Source of the DNA: JAFDZO01 sp038225955 | GTDB lineage: Bacteria > Bacteroidota > Ignavibacteria > Tepidaquicellales > Tepidaquicellaceae | Reading direction: 5' to 3' | DNA: 64,000 nucleotides | NCBI GenBank assembly: GCA_038225955.1 | Contig: JBBRQV010000002.1 | Span: 1-64,000, forward strand | Shown: positions 50,742-60,305 of the stretch, piece after piece | Numbering within the stretch: position 1 is the first letter of the stretch | How the letters are laid out: each line of letters starts with the position of its first letter | Position numbers and translations under genes: made by a program | Notes under the pieces: model-generated | Told to the model about the DNA's origin: nothing | The model's database searches: none | Seen by the model: only the letters and a program-made list of their open reading frames with translations

Positions 50742-53177
50742 TTGACATACACAGGATTAACTAATGCAGAAGTTCAGGATAGAATTGCTAAAGGTCTTGT
50801 CAACAAATCTACAAAGCAGAAAACAAAAACTGTCAGTAAAATTTTTATTGAAAACATTTTTTCTGTTTTCAATCTCATAATATTTTCAGTTGTAGTCTTT
50901 TTATTTATTTATTATCTAAAGACAGGAAACACCGAGCTGATTAAAGATACAATCGGGGTTTCCACTGCTGCCATCCTCAATCTATTAATCGCAATAATTC
51001 AGGAAATAAAAGCCAAGCGCGCTCTTGATGCAGTAAATCTTTTACTTAAAAAAGATGCGACTGTAATTCGCGACGGAAAAAATCAGATTATACAGCAGGA
51101 AGAAGTTGTAAAAGATGATTTGCTATTATTAGAGAGAGGCGACCAGGTTATTGTCGATGGTAAAATGATTGAGTCGAATCATATTGAAATCGATGAGTCT
51201 CTTCTTACAGGCGAGTCCATGCCTATATTCAAAAAGGAAAACGATGAAGTCCTCTCCGGCAGCTTTTGTATTTCCGGCAACGGAGTTTATCAAGCAGAGA
51301 AAGTTGGTGATGAAAGCTATGCAATGGGAATTACAGGAATGGCTAAGAAGTATAAATTCATTCTTACTCCACTTCAAAAACAAATTAACATAATAGTTCA
51401 GGTATTATTTGGAATTGCTCTTGTACTTGTTGCAGTAGAACTTTTTGTCCATTGGGATTTAATGGAGCAGGAAAATATCCGCTTTATAAGAAGGATTTCT
51501 ACAATCGTAATGTCTCTTGTTCCACAAGGTTTGGTTCTTCTTGCATCCGTTTCTTTTGCGCTTGGTGTTTATCGCATTAGTAAAATCGGCGCCATTATTC
51601 AGAAGCTTAATGCAATTGAATCATTCTCAAATGTGCAGATTGTTTGCATGGATAAGACTGGAACGCTCACTCAAAATAAACTTTCTGTAAACAGAATTAC
51701 GCTATCCCAAACAGCCGATGAAGAAGAGGTGAAAAAATTGTTGGGAAGTTATGCGCTTCATTCATCCGATAAAAATGCAACGCTTAGAGCAATTGATGTT
51801 TTTAATAGCTATCCTGAAGCAAAGTTCATCGATGAAATACCGTTCAGTTCGGAGACAAAGAAAAGCTTCGTTGAACTTGAGATTAATGGTAAAAATAGAA
51901 TTTTTGTTATGGGAGGATTTGATATTCTTTCCGAAAAATTAAACTCTGAAAATAAAGATTTCTTTCAAAATATTTATACTGAAAAGAATTTAAAAATTTA
52001 TCGTAATCTTCTTTTCGGAGAAGTAAACGTAAGCTCATTAAACGAGATAAAATCCAATTTAGAAAATATTCAAATTATTCCTTATGCAATTATTTCTATA
52101 TCAGATCAGATTCGCACTGATGTAATGGATGCAATAAATTTATTTTTAAAGAATGGAATAACATTTAAAATTCTTTCAGGAGATGCCTCTGAATCCGTGC
52201 AGGCTGTTGCGAGGGAAATCGGGTGGGATATTTCTGATGATAAGCTTATTACGGGTGCCGAGCTTGAAAAATATACTGACGAAGAAGAGTTTACAAAAGT
52301 AATATTAGAAAAATCTATTTTTGCCAGATTAAAACCTGAGCACAAGCTTCACATAATAAAAGCTCTTAAGAAAAAGAAAATTTACACAGCAATGATTGGC
52401 GACGGGGTTAATGATTTACCTGCCATAAAAGAATCAGATATGGGAATTGCGATGGAAGAAGGAAGTAAAATTACTAAAGAAATTGCTGATATAGTTTTAC
52501 TGAAAAATAAATTTTCTTTGCTTCCTGATATTTTTATGGAAGGGAATAAAATTGTTAACTCAGTCAGTTCAGTTGCAAAATTATTCCTTACAAAAAATAT
52601 GCTCGTAATATTTTTGGTGATACTTTCGTTGTTCTTTGGGTTATCATTTCCAATTACTCCAAGAAGAATTGCTTTGCTAAATGTATTCGCAATCGGCATG
52701 CCTTCTTTCCTGATTACTCTGAAAAACTCAAATGTAGAGAAAACGAAATTTTTTCTTGCTGATTTATTTTCGTTCGTAATACTATCATCTTTAGTAATTG
52801 TTTCCGTCGGATACTTGGGTAAATTTATAATGCAGACTATGTACGGCTTGCAGGATGATGAGCAGATTAAAATGGTGATGATTGCAATAATTATCATTAC
52901 GGCCATTACAAACTTCCTTTGCATTGTGCTAACACGAACAGAACCAAACAGACCTCTATATGTTCTATACGGCGCAGTGTTGATAACAGTATTTCTGTTC
53001 TTCTCCTTCGTACAGTTTGATAGCTCTTTTATAAATGTTCTTACCGATTTCTATGAAATAAAATTTCTTGAGCTCGTATATTTACCTCCGATATTAATGA
53101 TAGGCCTCGCTAGTTCATTACTCTTGTTCTTCCTTCAAAAAATAAGAAAGTATATTATTTTCGGGATACAAAAATAA
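50742..53177 (+). CDS. P-type cation-transporting ATPase (CtpE-like)
   Basis: An 811-residue P-type ATPase. The actuator domain has LTGESMP, the phosphorylation site is D304 in DKTGTLTQNK, and the hinge is IGDGVNDLPA (D554). About ten transmembrane helices are visible: four before the catalytic part, with SLVPQGLVLL in the ion-binding helix, and six after. The N-terminal YTGLTNAEVQDR and the Pro-Gln-Gly motif resemble the CtpE subgroup, reported to move calcium, but the ion cannot be assigned here. It lacks Cys-x-x-Cys metal domains. The start is TTG 50742, 19 bp after pyrG. Confidence 0.82.
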   Translation: MTYTGLTNAEVQDRIAKGLVNKSTKQKTKTVSKIFIENIFSVFNLIIFSVVVFLFIYYLKTGNTELIKDTIGVSTAAILNLLIAIIQEIKAKRALDAVNLLLKKDATVIRDGKNQIIQQEEVVKDDLLLLERGDQVIVDGKMIESNHIEIDESLLTGESMPIFKKENDEVLSGSFCISGNGVYQAEKVGDESYAMGITGMAKKYKFILTPLQKQINIIVQVLFGIALVLVAVELFVHWDLMEQENIRFIRRISTIVMSLVPQGLVLLASVSFALGVYRISKIGAIIQKLNAIESFSNVQIVCMDKTGTLTQNKLSVNRITLSQTADEEEVKKLLGSYALHSSDKNATLRAIDVFNSYPEAKFIDEIPFSSETKKSFVELEINGKNRIFVMGGFDILSEKLNSENKDFFQNIYTEKNLKIYRNLLFGEVNVSSLNEIKSNLENIQIIPYAIISISDQIRTDVMDAINLFLKNGITFKILSGDASESVQAVAREIGWDISDDKLITGAELEKYTDEEEFTKVILEKSIFARLKPEHKLHIIKALKKKKIYTAMIGDGVNDLPAIKESDMGIAMEEGSKITKEIADIVLLKNKFSLLPDIFMEGNKIVNSVSSVAKLFLTKNMLVIFLVILSLFFGLSFPITPRRIALLNVFAIGMPSFLITLKNSNVEKTKFFLADLFSFVILSSLVIVSVGYLGKFIMQTMYGLQDDEQIKMVMIAIIIITAITNFLCIVLTRTEPNRPLYVLYGAVLITVFLFFSFVQFDSSFINVLTDFYEIKFLELVYLPPILMIGLASSLLLFFLQKIRKYIIFGIQK

Positions 53178-53181
53178 TTTT

Positions 53182-54693
53182 ATGGCTAAACGGAAATTCA
53201 AAATTAAGCTTCACACCCAAATTGTTATTGGCTTAGTCCTTGGAGTTTTATTTGGCTCCTATTTTCATATTGACCAGAAACGTGTAGAGATAAAATTCAA
53301 ATCCGGAGCAGCCGAGGTATATAACTGGACCTCATTCCAATTCTTAAAAAAAGATTCTGTAGTAAAATCATTCGATGCAGATGATCAGCTCGTTATTTTG
53401 AAATACTTCAACGGAATAAAAGATGCTTCACTTAAAAAAGAATTAAAAATTAAGATTGATAATCCTGACTCCCAAACCCAAATTTTCGAAGATGTTAAAG
53501 AAATAAGCAAGGTCAGAACAGTTGGTGTAATGTTAAAGCCTGTCGGCGATATTTTTATCCGTCTGCTGAACATGATTGCCGTCCCTCTTGTGTTAGCTTC
53601 ATTAATTGTCGGCGCTGCTTCACTCTCCGATTTAAAGCACATTGCAAAAATCGGAGGAAAGACACTGGGCTTTTACGCCCTTACTGCTGTGATGGCTATT
53701 GCTATAGGTTTAACTTTTGCAAATGTTATCCAACCCGGGCATATGATGCCCCCTGAAGCAAAGCAAAGGCTCATGGATGCTTTTCAGGATGATGCAAAGT
53801 CAAAGATAGATCAGAATATTTCATTTAACATGATAGATTTTGCGGTGAATATTGTTCCGAAAAATCCTTTTAAAGCAATTGCTGACGGAGATTTCTTACA
53901 GATAGTTTTCTTCGCCATTCTTACCGGAATATTTTTAACACAGATACCAAAGGAAAAATCTACTGCAGTGATTTCTTTTTTTGAGGGCGTCAGTGATGCA
54001 ATGATTTTGCTTGTAGAAAAAATTATGTATGTTGCGCCGTATGCTGTATTTACTTTAATCGCTGCTACGGTAGCGGAGTTTGGCTTTGGCATAATAAAAA
54101 CTTTACTGTGGTACTCGCTTACAGTTATTGCAGGATTAGCAGTGTTAACTTTTGTTGAGTATCCTCTACTATTAAAATTATTTACTAAAATAAGAGTAAG
54201 AGATTTTTTTGTTGTTCAGAAGCAGGTTCTTGCTGTTGCATTTTCAACCAGTTCTTCGGCAGCAACACTTCCTGTGACAATGGACGTTTGTGAAAAGAGA
54301 CTCGGAGTCCCTAATCGTATCGCAAGTTTTGTTTTGCCTTTGGGAACAACTGTAAACATGGATGGCACCGCTCTGTATCAGGCAGTTGCGGCAATGTTCA
54401 TCGCGCAGGTATATGGATTTGATTTGAATCTCACTCAGCAGCTTACAATTGTTTTAACTGCGTCGCTTGCTGCTATAGGAACTGCGCCCGTACCCGGTGT
54501 AGGACTCATTATGCTTATAATTGTTTTAAAATCAGTAGGAATTCCTGAAGAGGGAATAGCTCTTATCATAGGTGTTGACAGATTGCTTGATATGTGCCGT
54601 ACGATTCCAAATGTGTTAGCCGATTCACTTGCATGCGTTGTGATTGCAAGCAGCGAAGGCGAACTCGGACCAATTAATTTGCAAGAAGCTTAA
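53182..54693 (+). CDS. Dicarboxylate/amino acid:cation symporter, first copy
   Basis: A 503-residue member of the glutamate/aspartate (DAACS) transporter family. About 110 residues, probably a periplasmic loop, are inserted between the first and second helices, making it longer than GltP. The re-entrant hairpin STSSSAATLP, the NMDGT motif (N392-T396) and GTAPVPGVG are present. The last helix has D466, D470, R473, T474, N477 and D481 in GVDRLLDMCRTIPNVLADS, all matching residues that bind acidic amino acid and sodium in archaeal GltPh. A Na+-coupled glutamate/aspartate transporter is likely. Confidence 0.88.
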   Translation: MAKRKFKIKLHTQIVIGLVLGVLFGSYFHIDQKRVEIKFKSGAAEVYNWTSFQFLKKDSVVKSFDADDQLVILKYFNGIKDASLKKELKIKIDNPDSQTQIFEDVKEISKVRTVGVMLKPVGDIFIRLLNMIAVPLVLASLIVGAASLSDLKHIAKIGGKTLGFYALTAVMAIAIGLTFANVIQPGHMMPPEAKQRLMDAFQDDAKSKIDQNISFNMIDFAVNIVPKNPFKAIADGDFLQIVFFAILTGIFLTQIPKEKSTAVISFFEGVSDAMILLVEKIMYVAPYAVFTLIAATVAEFGFGIIKTLLWYSLTVIAGLAVLTFVEYPLLLKLFTKIRVRDFFVVQKQVLAVAFSTSSSAATLPVTMDVCEKRLGVPNRIASFVLPLGTTVNMDGTALYQAVAAMFIAQVYGFDLNLTQQLTIVLTASLAAIGTAPVPGVGLIMLIIVLKSVGIPEEGIALIIGVDRLLDMCRTIPNVLADSLACVVIASSEGELGPINLQEA

Positions 54694-54704
54694 ATGAATT
54701 TTAA

Positions 54705-56201
54705 ATGAAAATGCCAAAGCTTCACATACAAATTTTAATTGGATTATTGCTTGGAGTTCTCTTCGGATATTTTTTCGGAGTAAAGACAAACGAATTAAAA
54801 ATTATATCCCAATCAGGTGAAAGCATTGTAAAAGACTGGAGTGAGATTTCTTTTATAAAAAATGATTCTACTCTTAAATCTTTCAACGGACAATCTCAGC
54901 TTACGATAATAAGATTTTTTGATAGCTTTAAAAAAACAGAAAAGCTTTCTCTGTTAAAAATAAAAGCGGTCTTTCCGGATAACAACGTAAAGTTGTTTGA
55001 AAATATTAAATCTGTTGAGAGAGAATCTTCCATTGCTTCCGAGATAAAACCCATCGGAGATGTATTCATTCGTTTATTGAACATGATTGCAGTTCCTCTT
55101 GTACTTGCCTCATTAATTGTAGGGGCTGCGTCTCTTCACGATTTAAAGCATGTTATGTCTATAGGAGGAAAGACGCTGGGCTTTTATCTTCTTACTGCAG
55201 TGCTCACGATTTCATCTTCACAGATACTTGCAACAATCGTAAATCCCGGCTCCCATATTACTCCCGATGCAAAGGCACGCCTGCTTGATGCATTCAAAGA
55301 TGAAGCGGTCAGCTCAACTAATTATAAATTTGATTTAATAAATTTCTTTATAGAGATAGTTCCGAAAAATCCTTTCAAAGGATTGGTCGAGGGAGACTTT
55401 CTTCAGATAGTTCTATTCGCAATTCTAACCGGATTATTTTTATCATTCATTCCAAAAGAAAAATCCAAACCTGTAATAAATTTCTTTGACGGAATTTCAC
55501 AGGCAATGATTAAAATGGTAGAAGCAGTGATAAAGTTAGCTCCTATAGCAGTCTTTGCTCTTATTGCTTCAACTGTTTCCGAGTTCGGATTTTCGATTTT
55601 ACAAACTCTCGTATATTATTTCTTCACGGTAATAGCTGCGTTAATTATTGCAACGTTTGTTATTTATCCAATACTGTTGAAAATATTTACAGGCGCAAAT
55701 ATAATTGACTTTTTCAAAACGCAGAGGCAAGTGATGGCAGTATCATTTACAACAAGTTCATCTTCAGCGACAATGCCTATAACGCTTGATGTATGTGAAA
55801 ATGTTTTGAAAATCCCGAATAAAATTGTTTCATTTATTATTCCTTTAGGCACTACAATTAATAAAGACGGCACTGCTCTTTACCAGGCAATATCTGCAGT
55901 ATTCATTGCACAAGTTTACGGCTTCGAGCTTACAATCCCTATGCAGCTTACAATATTTGTTGCTTCGCTTATTACGGGAGCAGCGACTGCACCGGTTGCA
56001 GGGGCGGGACTTATAATGCTTGTTGTGGTACTTAAAGCTGCCGGACTTCCTATCGAAGGTGTTGCTTTAATTCTGGGTATTGATAGACTTTTGAACATGT
56101 CCCGCGCTGTTACTAATGTAGTTGCGGATTCAGTCTGCTGCTGTGTTGTTGCAAAGTCAGAAGGTGAGTTTAAAGGAATTCCTAAGCTTTCAGGTAAATA
56201 A
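54705..56201 (+). CDS. Dicarboxylate/amino acid:cation symporter, divergent second copy
   Basis: A 498-residue tandem paralogue starting 11 bp after the first, with the same insertion between helices one and two. It differs at key places: the sodium-site motif NMDGT is NKDGT (K387), the aspartate that holds the substrate amino group in GltPh (D394) is N464, and the following threonine is A468. R467, N471 and D475 remain. Loss of the amine ligand with retention of the carboxylate-binding arginine suggests a non-amino dicarboxylate substrate, as in DctA. The lysine in the cation site suggests altered coupling. Confidence 0.85.
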   Translation: MKMPKLHIQILIGLLLGVLFGYFFGVKTNELKIISQSGESIVKDWSEISFIKNDSTLKSFNGQSQLTIIRFFDSFKKTEKLSLLKIKAVFPDNNVKLFENIKSVERESSIASEIKPIGDVFIRLLNMIAVPLVLASLIVGAASLHDLKHVMSIGGKTLGFYLLTAVLTISSSQILATIVNPGSHITPDAKARLLDAFKDEAVSSTNYKFDLINFFIEIVPKNPFKGLVEGDFLQIVLFAILTGLFLSFIPKEKSKPVINFFDGISQAMIKMVEAVIKLAPIAVFALIASTVSEFGFSILQTLVYYFFTVIAALIIATFVIYPILLKIFTGANIIDFFKTQRQVMAVSFTTSSSSATMPITLDVCENVLKIPNKIVSFIIPLGTTINKDGTALYQAISAVFIAQVYGFELTIPMQLTIFVASLITGAATAPVAGAGLIMLVVVLKAAGLPIEGVALILGIDRLLNMSRAVTNVVADSVCCCVVAKSEGEFKGIPKLSGK

Positions 56202-56275
56202 AACAAGTGAACTTTTAATATTTTATAATGTTGTATCAAGTGTACTCCAATAAAAATTCAACCAAAAATCTAACC

Positions 56276-56887
56276 ATGAAACTTTCTTTTTTATTATCAG
56301 CTTTAGTTGTATTTTGTTCGTGCAAAGCGCAGACACACAGCGTTTCCAACGACAAAGTTACAACTAAAACACTTAATCAATCTTCATCAAATTCAGGTAT
56401 GGAAAACAAAAACATTTCCGATATTTCAGTTAAAGACATGAATGGAAAAGATGTAAAGCTCTCTGACTACAACGGCAAGGTTCTTCTTATTGTAAATGTA
56501 GCATCTCACTGTGGATATACAAAACAGTATGAAGCTCTTGAAAAACTATATGAAGCAAATAAAGATAAAGGATTTGTAATTTTAGGATTTCCGTGTAATG
56601 ATTTCGGCGAGCAGGAGCCTGGCACAAACGAAGAGATAATGCAGTTCTGTACATCAAAATATAGTGTTACATTTCCGATGTTCGATAAGATAAAAGTATT
56701 GGGCGATGATAAGAATCCGCTTTACACAAGATTAATTAATAACGCACCTTCAACAGGAGATATTGGATGGAATTTTGAAAAATTTCTTATTGATAAAAAC
56801 GGAAATATTGTAGGAAGATATAAAAGTAAAGTAACCCCTGACTCTGAAGAAATTGCTTCAGCAGTTTCAGCCGAGCTAGCTAAGTAA
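56276..56887 (+). CDS. Glutathione peroxidase-family thiol peroxidase, exported
   Basis: A 203-residue protein counted from ATG 56276. That start gives an N-terminal signal (KLSFLLSALVVFCSCKAQ) whose cysteine suggests a lipoprotein. The peroxidase domain starts near residue 45. The catalytic cysteine is in NVASHCGYT, and the glutamine and tryptophan of the triad are in FGEQEPG and DIGWNFEKF. The enzyme reduces hydroperoxides, probably using thioredoxin in this class. Periplasmic placement is less common for this family. An upstream in-frame ATG at 56228 would spoil the signal peptide. Confidence 0.88.
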   Translation: MKLSFLLSALVVFCSCKAQTHSVSNDKVTTKTLNQSSSNSGMENKNISDISVKDMNGKDVKLSDYNGKVLLIVNVASHCGYTKQYEALEKLYEANKDKGFVILGFPCNDFGEQEPGTNEEIMQFCTSKYSVTFPMFDKIKVLGDDKNPLYTRLINNAPSTGDIGWNFEKFLIDKNGNIVGRYKSKVTPDSEEIASAVSAELAK

Positions 56888-56906
56888 AATTTAATTGTTG
56901 TTGGTT

Positions 56907-57284
56907 TTAGTTATTAGCCTTTATCAAAGCCTCTATGCGTGCGCGAATATCAACCATGTTTAGGGGCTTTGCTATATAATCATCCATACCTGATTGAAGA
57001 GATTTCTCCCTGTCCCCAGCAAGCGAGTTTGCAGTCATTGCTAAAATAGGTGTGCGCTCTCCTGATATCTTTTCCATTTCACGAAATCTTTTAGCAACTT
57101 CATAACCGTTTAATTCCGGCATTTGAATATCCATTAAAATTATATCGAACTTATTTTTGCTCAATAAATCTAATGCAGTTTCGCCGTCACTTGCTGCCAT
57201 AACTTCATAGCCGCCTTTTTCCAGCACATTTTTCATCAATTTTTGATTAATGAACTGGTCTTCAACTAATAGAATTTTATACAT
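56907..57284 (-). CDS. Single-domain response regulator
   Basis: A 125-residue receiver domain with no output domain. The acidic pocket is E8 and D9, the phospho-acceptor is D52 in LMDIQMPELNG, the switch threonine is in MTANS, and the lysine is in AKPLN. The sequence style (VEDQFINQKL and DIQMPELNGYEV) is typical of receivers associated with hybrid histidine kinases. No kinase lies nearby. It converges with the peroxidase gene, leaving only 19 bp between the stops. Confidence 0.88.
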   Translation of the reverse strand: MYKILLVEDQFINQKLMKNVLEKGGYEVMAASDGETALDLLSKNKFDIILMDIQMPELNGYEVAKRFREMEKISGERTPILAMTANSLAGDREKSLQSGMDDYIAKPLNMVDIRARIEALIKANN

Positions 57285-57307
57285 TTTTTTGATTTCTGAG
57301 GTAGAAT

Positions 57308-57341
57308 AAAAAAACCTTAATTATAAAACTAAGGCTTTTAA
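57308..57341 (-). terminator. Likely terminator after the minus-strand T9SS gene
   Basis: On the minus strand, AAAGCCTTAG and TTAAGGTTTTTTT form a short hairpin that ends in a T-run; the paired core is CCTTA at 57315-57319 with TAAGG at 57330-57334. It lies just beyond the stop at 57370. The stem is short and contains a mismatch. Confidence 0.5.
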
Positions 57342-57369
57342 TTTTTAAGAACAATTATATAATTATTAT

Positions 57370-59493
57370 TTATTTTATAAGCATCATCTTCATGCTTTTT
57401 ACATTTTTTATTGAGGCGCTTTCAGAAACTATCTGATAAATGTACAATCCGCTGGCAAGATTAAGTTTCCCTGCATCGAACTGTGTCTTATAGTATCCTG
57501 CGCTTTGAATTTCATTTACTAAAGTCGCGGCAAGTCTTCCCGTAACATCATAAACATTAATTGTAACTTTAGAATCGTTCGGAAGCTCATATTCAATATT
57601 CGTAGTCGGATTGAATGGATTAGGATAATTCTGCTTCAACACAAATTTTTTCGGAGCGCCTATATTTACATCAGAATTCAAATTGTAATATTTGTAATTC
57701 CCGTTGTAATCAATTTGCTTTAGTCTGTAATTGTAAATCCCGGTATTAATTAATTTGTCTCTATAAGAATAAGAATGTACCGTATTTGATGTTCCATTTC
57801 CCTGAACAAAGCTGACTCTCTGCCAGTTGTTATTCCCTGATTTTCTTTCAATATCAAATCCGGAATTATTATTTTCCGATGAAGTAATCCATTTCAAAGT
57901 TACATTATTGTTATCGATTTCACTCGTTAAGCTTTGCAATTCCACAGGCAATACTCCGTTGCTATCTATAACCCACTGAGCTATTACATCAAAAACTATA
58001 TTTGTATTGGTCGAAAACTTAGAGTAAAGATTTGTACAGAACAACATATTATAATCTGTTCCTGCAAATAAAACTGCTGCAGCCGTATCTTTATTTCCGT
58101 CTTCATTAAAAGGAACAAAACCTGCAATGCCTGAATTAACCGGCTTCAGAAAATCCGGTGATGCATCAGTTACCATAGTAGAAGTTACTGCAGAAAAATT
58201 ATTTACACCTTTCAGAGTTGCACTTGCTAAAGGAATAGAAGTAAGCCAGTTATCCCCTAAATACTCTGCTCTTAAATATTGTCTTAAAAAAGTTGTATCC
58301 TTCGCGCTCGCTGAAGCATTTACTTTCGGGTCATTTGAATAAGCGATATCATTTCCAAAAACAGCTAGAGTTCTTTTTTGAGTGCTCAAAGAATTATCAA
58401 GAAAAATTTTCATCGAATCTCTTAATGCATCGTTCCATGTAACACCTGCACCGAATAAAACAATTACAGATCGCCAGGGCTGCAAAGAACCGCCGTATGT
58501 ACCCATAGATAATACATCGTAATAGGTTGCGTAAGCAGATGCATTAAGATGAGTGACCAGTGAGTCTTTACTCGCTGCATCATTATAATAAATTAAAATT
58601 GTCTTTGCTACATTTGGAGTGAACGAATGCGACAATGTGTCGTTAGCAGGATTACTGTCACCAGCCATATAAACGGAATCTTTAATTGTATAAGGAGTGC
58701 CTGCGCTGAAACTGAAAGGATCAAAATATGCAAATGAAATTGCACCTGCAGCTAAACCCGTAATAGTTTTCGTACTTGAGTATCCACCTGGAGAAATTGT
58801 ACGTGTAACATTAAACGTAGCAGGAGAAGTACCATTATTCCTGTATCTTCCGTAAGGTGTAATATTACTTGAATTGAAATACATCATTCCGGAATTTTCC
58901 AATGATAATGCCTGAACATCTGCAGTAAGACTGTTTCCCAAAGTAATATTATCAAGATAAAGGTTATTACCATATCCCGATGTAAAATAAAATTGTATCT
59001 GTGAGTTGTTTCCTGTAACAGCAGAATTTAATTTTAGCTTTATTGTTGCCCATTGAGTTGCTGAAGGCGAGAATTCAAAATCAGTTCCAGGGGCTGTTGC
59101 AATATTGTTTAATTGGTAAGCGGCTAATGTAATAGAAAATGTTGCACCGTTATCAGTTGAAATTTTTATAAGAAGTGAATCGGGCTCAATGGTGGTATAC
59201 GGCGCATAAGCATAATCAAAAACTAAAGTATCATTGCCCGTTAAGTTCGCAAATACAGGTGTATTTAATACTGCGGTTCCACTAATTACGTTGAAAAAAT
59301 CTGCTTTAACGCTTCCGCTGCCAAAGCCAAATCCGCTGATACCTGAGCTTCTTGAAATAATGTCACTTGCATCGGTTTCCGTCCATCCTGTAGGAGGGTA
59401 AGTTGCGGTTTCAAAAGTTTCATTAATCTTAAGCTGTGAATAAGCCTCGCCAAAAGCAAATAAAATGCTAAGAAATATAAATATTTTAGTCAT
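57370..59493 (-). CDS. Secreted protein with T9SS C-terminal sorting domain
   Basis: A 707-residue protein counted from the ATG at 59493, chosen because it begins a signal peptide (MTKIFIFLSILFAFGEAYS). An in-frame GTG at 59514 is less likely. Residues 20-200 form a beta-sandwich of the choice-of-anchor kind (NETFETATYPPTGW and NNLYLDNITLG). The middle of the protein includes IVLFGAGVTWND and AVFGNDIAYSND, without an identifiable enzyme motif. A fibronectin-like segment (TLKWITSSENNNSGFDIERK) precedes the type A sorting domain from QNYPNPFNPTTNI. It should be exported to the cell surface; the function is unknown. Confidence 0.82.
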   Translation of the reverse strand: MTKIFIFLSILFAFGEAYSQLKINETFETATYPPTGWTETDASDIISRSSGISGFGFGSGSVKADFFNVISGTAVLNTPVFANLTGNDTLVFDYAYAPYTTIEPDSLLIKISTDNGATFSITLAAYQLNNIATAPGTDFEFSPSATQWATIKLKLNSAVTGNNSQIQFYFTSGYGNNLYLDNITLGNSLTADVQALSLENSGMMYFNSSNITPYGRYRNNGTSPATFNVTRTISPGGYSSTKTITGLAAGAISFAYFDPFSFSAGTPYTIKDSVYMAGDSNPANDTLSHSFTPNVAKTILIYYNDAASKDSLVTHLNASAYATYYDVLSMGTYGGSLQPWRSVIVLFGAGVTWNDALRDSMKIFLDNSLSTQKRTLAVFGNDIAYSNDPKVNASASAKDTTFLRQYLRAEYLGDNWLTSIPLASATLKGVNNFSAVTSTMVTDASPDFLKPVNSGIAGFVPFNEDGNKDTAAAVLFAGTDYNMLFCTNLYSKFSTNTNIVFDVIAQWVIDSNGVLPVELQSLTSEIDNNNVTLKWITSSENNNSGFDIERKSGNNNWQRVSFVQGNGTSNTVHSYSYRDKLINTGIYNYRLKQIDYNGNYKYYNLNSDVNIGAPKKFVLKQNYPNPFNPTTNIEYELPNDSKVTINVYDVTGRLAATLVNEIQSAGYYKTQFDAGKLNLASGLYIYQIVSESASIKNVKSMKMMLIK

Positions 59494-59608
59494 AAGAGCA
59501 TTTAAGATAGTCACAAAACTATCAAAAATCGAATGAATAATTCATCTTTAAAGTGGATTTTTTAGACAAAGTGTGATGTAAAATTACAAAATGAATTGGG
59601 CTTGAATT

Positions 59609-59632
59609 TAAATTTAGGTATGCCTAAATTTA
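59609..59632. promoter_or_regulatory. Palindromic operator of MntR/DtxR type
   Basis: A 24-bp palindrome: arms TAAATTTAGG and CCTAAATTTA are exact reverse complements around the centre TATG. It ends 18 bp before the ATG of the DtxR-family gene and lies in the divergent gap with the T9SS gene. The TTTAGG/CCTAAA core matches the general form of DtxR/MntR boxes, so metal-dependent autoregulation of the operon is likely. Confidence 0.8.
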
Positions 59633-59650
59633 TTTGTAAGAATATTTAAT

Positions 59651-60301
59651 ATGGAAAATAAAAGTATAGAGGATTATTTAAAGAATATATACTCGCTGAA
59701 AGTTTCGGAAGGGAAAGTAACCACATCACATCTTGCTGAGAAGATGAATATCAGTTCGGCTGCCGTGAGTGAAATGATTTCCAAACTTTCAAAATCGGGG
59801 CATATATCAAACACTCCTTATAAAGGTTTTGAACTAACGGCGCAGGGGGAGAAGATTGCCGTTAACTTAATCCGCAAGCACAGGCTTTGGGAAGTTTTTT
59901 TAGTAAAGCATTTGAAGTATCCCTGGGATAAAGTTCACGATGAAGCAGAACGGCTGGAGCACTCATCATCAGACGAATTAATAAAAAATCTTGAAGAGTT
60001 TATGAACTTTCCGAAATTCGATCCACACGGCGAGCCTATTCCTGATATTAACGGGAATATAGAAGTGTGCAATGATTTTCAATTATCAAAAGCAGAGCCG
60101 GGGCAATCGTACATTGTAAAAAGAGTTTCGGATGAAAATTCTGAAATTCTTGCATACCTCTCAAAAATCGGATTGAAACTAAACGATAAAATAAAAATTC
60201 TGGAAAAAATTAATTTTGATAACTCAATTCAGATTCAAAATAAATCACTTAAACTTTTTTTAAGTGAAAAATTATCTAACTGTATTTTTGTATCTCAATA
60301 A
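59651..60301 (+). CDS. mntR: Metal-dependent regulator of the DtxR/MntR family, manganese type
   Basis: A 216-residue repressor. A winged helix-turn-helix covers residues 1-62 (KVTTSHLAEKMNISSAAVSE), a metal-binding dimerisation domain extends to about 140, and an SH3-like FeoA domain forms the end. The metal ligands look like MntR: D8 near the N-terminus where DtxR has Met10, and E100, E103 and H104 in EAERLEHSS where DtxR has Cys102. That points to Mn(II) over Fe(II). A palindromic operator precedes it and an Nramp transporter follows. Its C-terminus ends just before the next gene. Confidence 0.88.
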   Translation: MENKSIEDYLKNIYSLKVSEGKVTTSHLAEKMNISSAAVSEMISKLSKSGHISNTPYKGFELTAQGEKIAVNLIRKHRLWEVFLVKHLKYPWDKVHDEAERLEHSSSDELIKNLEEFMNFPKFDPHGEPIPDINGNIEVCNDFQLSKAEPGQSYIVKRVSDENSEILAYLSKIGLKLNDKIKILEKINFDNSIQIQNKSLKLFLSEKLSNCIFVSQ

Positions 60302-60305
60302 AAAT

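Noticed and set aside
52382..52924. 180-codon open frame on the minus strand inside the P-type ATPase gene
   Set aside because: It is antisense to conserved ATPase motifs and lacks family features; the hydrophobic look mirrors the membrane helices on the other strand.
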